The position numbers were made by a program, and so were the translations under genes. The notes under the pieces are model-generated. The model was not told the origin of the DNA, made no database searches, and was given only the letters and a program-made list of their open reading frames with translations. This document shows, piece after piece, positions 31,721 to 32,497 of a stretch of 32,497 nucleotides of DNA. Position 1 is the first letter of the stretch. Every line of letters starts with the position of its first letter. Source of the stretch: Candidatus Marsarchaeota G2 archaeon ECH_B_1 (GTDB taxonomy: Archaea; Thermoproteota; Thermoprotei_A; Marsarchaeales; Marsarchaeaceae); assembly GCA_003019535.1 (NCBI GenBank), contig NEXG01000003.1:54982-87478 (forward strand), in the 5' to 3' direction.

Positions 31721-32497
31721 CTAACCCAAAACCACGTCTCTGAGCCTTATGTGAGGTGAGCCGAAGTAGACGGGTGCGCCCTGCATGGGGTCGCCTTTAC
31801 CGCACATCCCAGAGTAGAATTCCATGTCCTTTGCGCGGGCATCTATGCTTGACCAATACTTAGGGGTGCTTATCTCTAGTATTGGCCTGTTCACGGAGGC
31901 CTTGAGTTCACCGTTCTCTATTAGGAAAGCCTCCAAACCCACGTAGCGCTGGTTGAGCCTCTTGTCGTCGATGTTCCACTCCATGAAGCTCTTAATGTAC
32001 ACCCCCCTCCTAGTGTCTTTTAAGAGCTCCTCGAAGCTCCAGTCCCCCGGCTCAATATAGGTGTTGGCCATCCTTATGAGTGGCTCAACACCATACCTCA
32101 CGGCCCTAGCTGAGGCATTACTCCTACCAGCGAACTTGGTGGCTGTGGCCCTGTTGTGTAGCAGTTCGGAGACGTACCCCGCCTGTAGTAGCCTGCGTCT
32201 TCTCGCCTTAACCCCCTCATCATCGTATAGGTAGAAGCCCATGGAGTTGGGGATGGTTGGGTCATCCGACACGTAGGCCTCCGCGCCCCCGAGTCTAATG
32301 TTGTACTCCCCGGGTTTGAGGTAGGATTCACCCGCCTGAGCGGCCTCCCTGCCGAGTACGCGGTCCGCCTCAAAGGGGTGGCCCACTGACTCGTGGCTTG
32401 TGAGGGATGCCACGTTGGGTCCAAGGATAACGTCAACCCTCTCCCCACGGGGTGGAGCCGTGGTGGATGATAGTGTGGTAGCAATCTCGGTAAGCCG
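31721..32497 (-). CDS. tldD: TldD metalloprotease, C-terminal part (window cuts the N-terminus)
   Basis: The zinc-binding catalytic subunit of the TldD/TldE pair. The frame is open to the window edge and 258 residues are visible; about 200 more are expected beyond 32497. The zinc site is HESVGHPFEAD (HExxxH), followed by SDDPTIPNSMGFYLYDDEG, LHNRATATKFAGRSNASARA and the third-ligand region ending in GMCGKGDPMQGAPVYFGSPHI. The first gene of the pair, it is followed by pmbA/tldE. No in-frame ATG near 32400 should be taken as the start, since the homologous sequence (DVILGPNVASLTSHE) continues upstream. Confidence 0.93.
   Translation of the reverse strand, partial: RLTEIATTLSSTTAPPRGERVDVILGPNVASLTSHESVGHPFEADRVLGREAAQAGESYLKPGEYNIRLGGAEAYVSDDPTIPNSMGFYLYDDEGVKARRRRLLQAGYVSELLHNRATATKFAGRSNASARAVRYGVEPLIRMANTYIEPGDWSFEELLKDTRRGVYIKSFMEWNIDDKRLNQRYVGLEAFLIENGELKASVNRPILEISTPKYWSSIDARAKDMEFYSGMCGKGDPMQGAPVYFGSPHIRLRDVVLG

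Noticed and set aside
1-32497. CRISPR array or rRNA genes
   Set aside because: No regularly spaced direct repeats and no rRNA-like sequence were seen on either strand.

Overview
The window reads as chromosome from a thermophilic or acidophilic archaeon, most likely of the Thermoproteota/TACK side. The evidence is: TATA boxes 25-30 nt upstream of start codons (leaderless transcripts), GTG and TTG starts, a full tricorn protease, the archaeal MfnB enzyme, a tRNA-Cys that appears to carry a short intron and has no encoded CCA, Ser/Thr-rich linkers and N-glycosylation sequons on secreted proteins, and VapB and TnpB families typical of archaea. I cannot name the species.

Layout. 1-321 (-): start of an ABC transporter ATPase, cut by the window edge. 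427-1432 (+): mfnB (methanofuran precursor synthase) and a TusA-like sulfur carrier. 1601-3691 (+): an unknown small protein, homoserine kinase thrB and a chlorite-dismutase-family HemQ-like protein, tightly packed. 3758-4128: a possible frameshifted small gene. 4051-5274 (-): moeA (molybdenum cofactor). 5443-7486 (-): a membrane-anchored peptide-type ABC substrate-binding protein gene carrying one frameshift and one in-frame TAG. 7677-8522 (-): XdhC-type molybdoenzyme maturation factor. 8565-11690 (-): tricorn protease.

11.7-15.8 kb is a decayed accessory stretch. It holds a TnpB zinc-finger remnant, a small secreted protein, an intact VapB antitoxin with a degraded VapC containing a perfect 12-bp hairpin, relics of insertion-sequence ends, and an HpaB-type flavin hydroxylase gene broken by many lesions. 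It is followed by an MFS transporter (15801, +), a Nudix hydrolase and a thioredoxin-fold YyaL/SSP411-type protein (17.2-19.8 kb, -, coupled), a CPA1 Na+/H+ antiporter with an unusual coiled-coil tail (+), RNA 3'-phosphate cyclase rtcA (+) and a calcineurin-like phosphoesterase (+).

23.68-28.05 kb looks acquired. An IS6-like element has perfect 17-bp inverted repeats and an 8-bp target duplication. An AT-richer type IIG-like restriction-methylase gene follows, preceded by a 53-codon companion ORF. Beyond an apparently gene-poor spacer come tRNA-Cys (GCA), a rhodanese plus ETHE1-like sulfur protein, and the tldE/tldD metalloprotease pair, the last cut by the window end.

Themes. Sulfur handling recurs (TusA-like carrier; rhodanese-persulfide dioxygenase-like fusion), as do molybdenum cofactor functions (MoeA, XdhC) and proteolysis (tricorn, TldD/E, peptide uptake). 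Several genes carry frameshifts: some sit in G/C runs and could be sequencing errors, whereas the HpaB gene has too many independent lesions for that explanation. No CRISPR array, rRNA or replication origin was seen.
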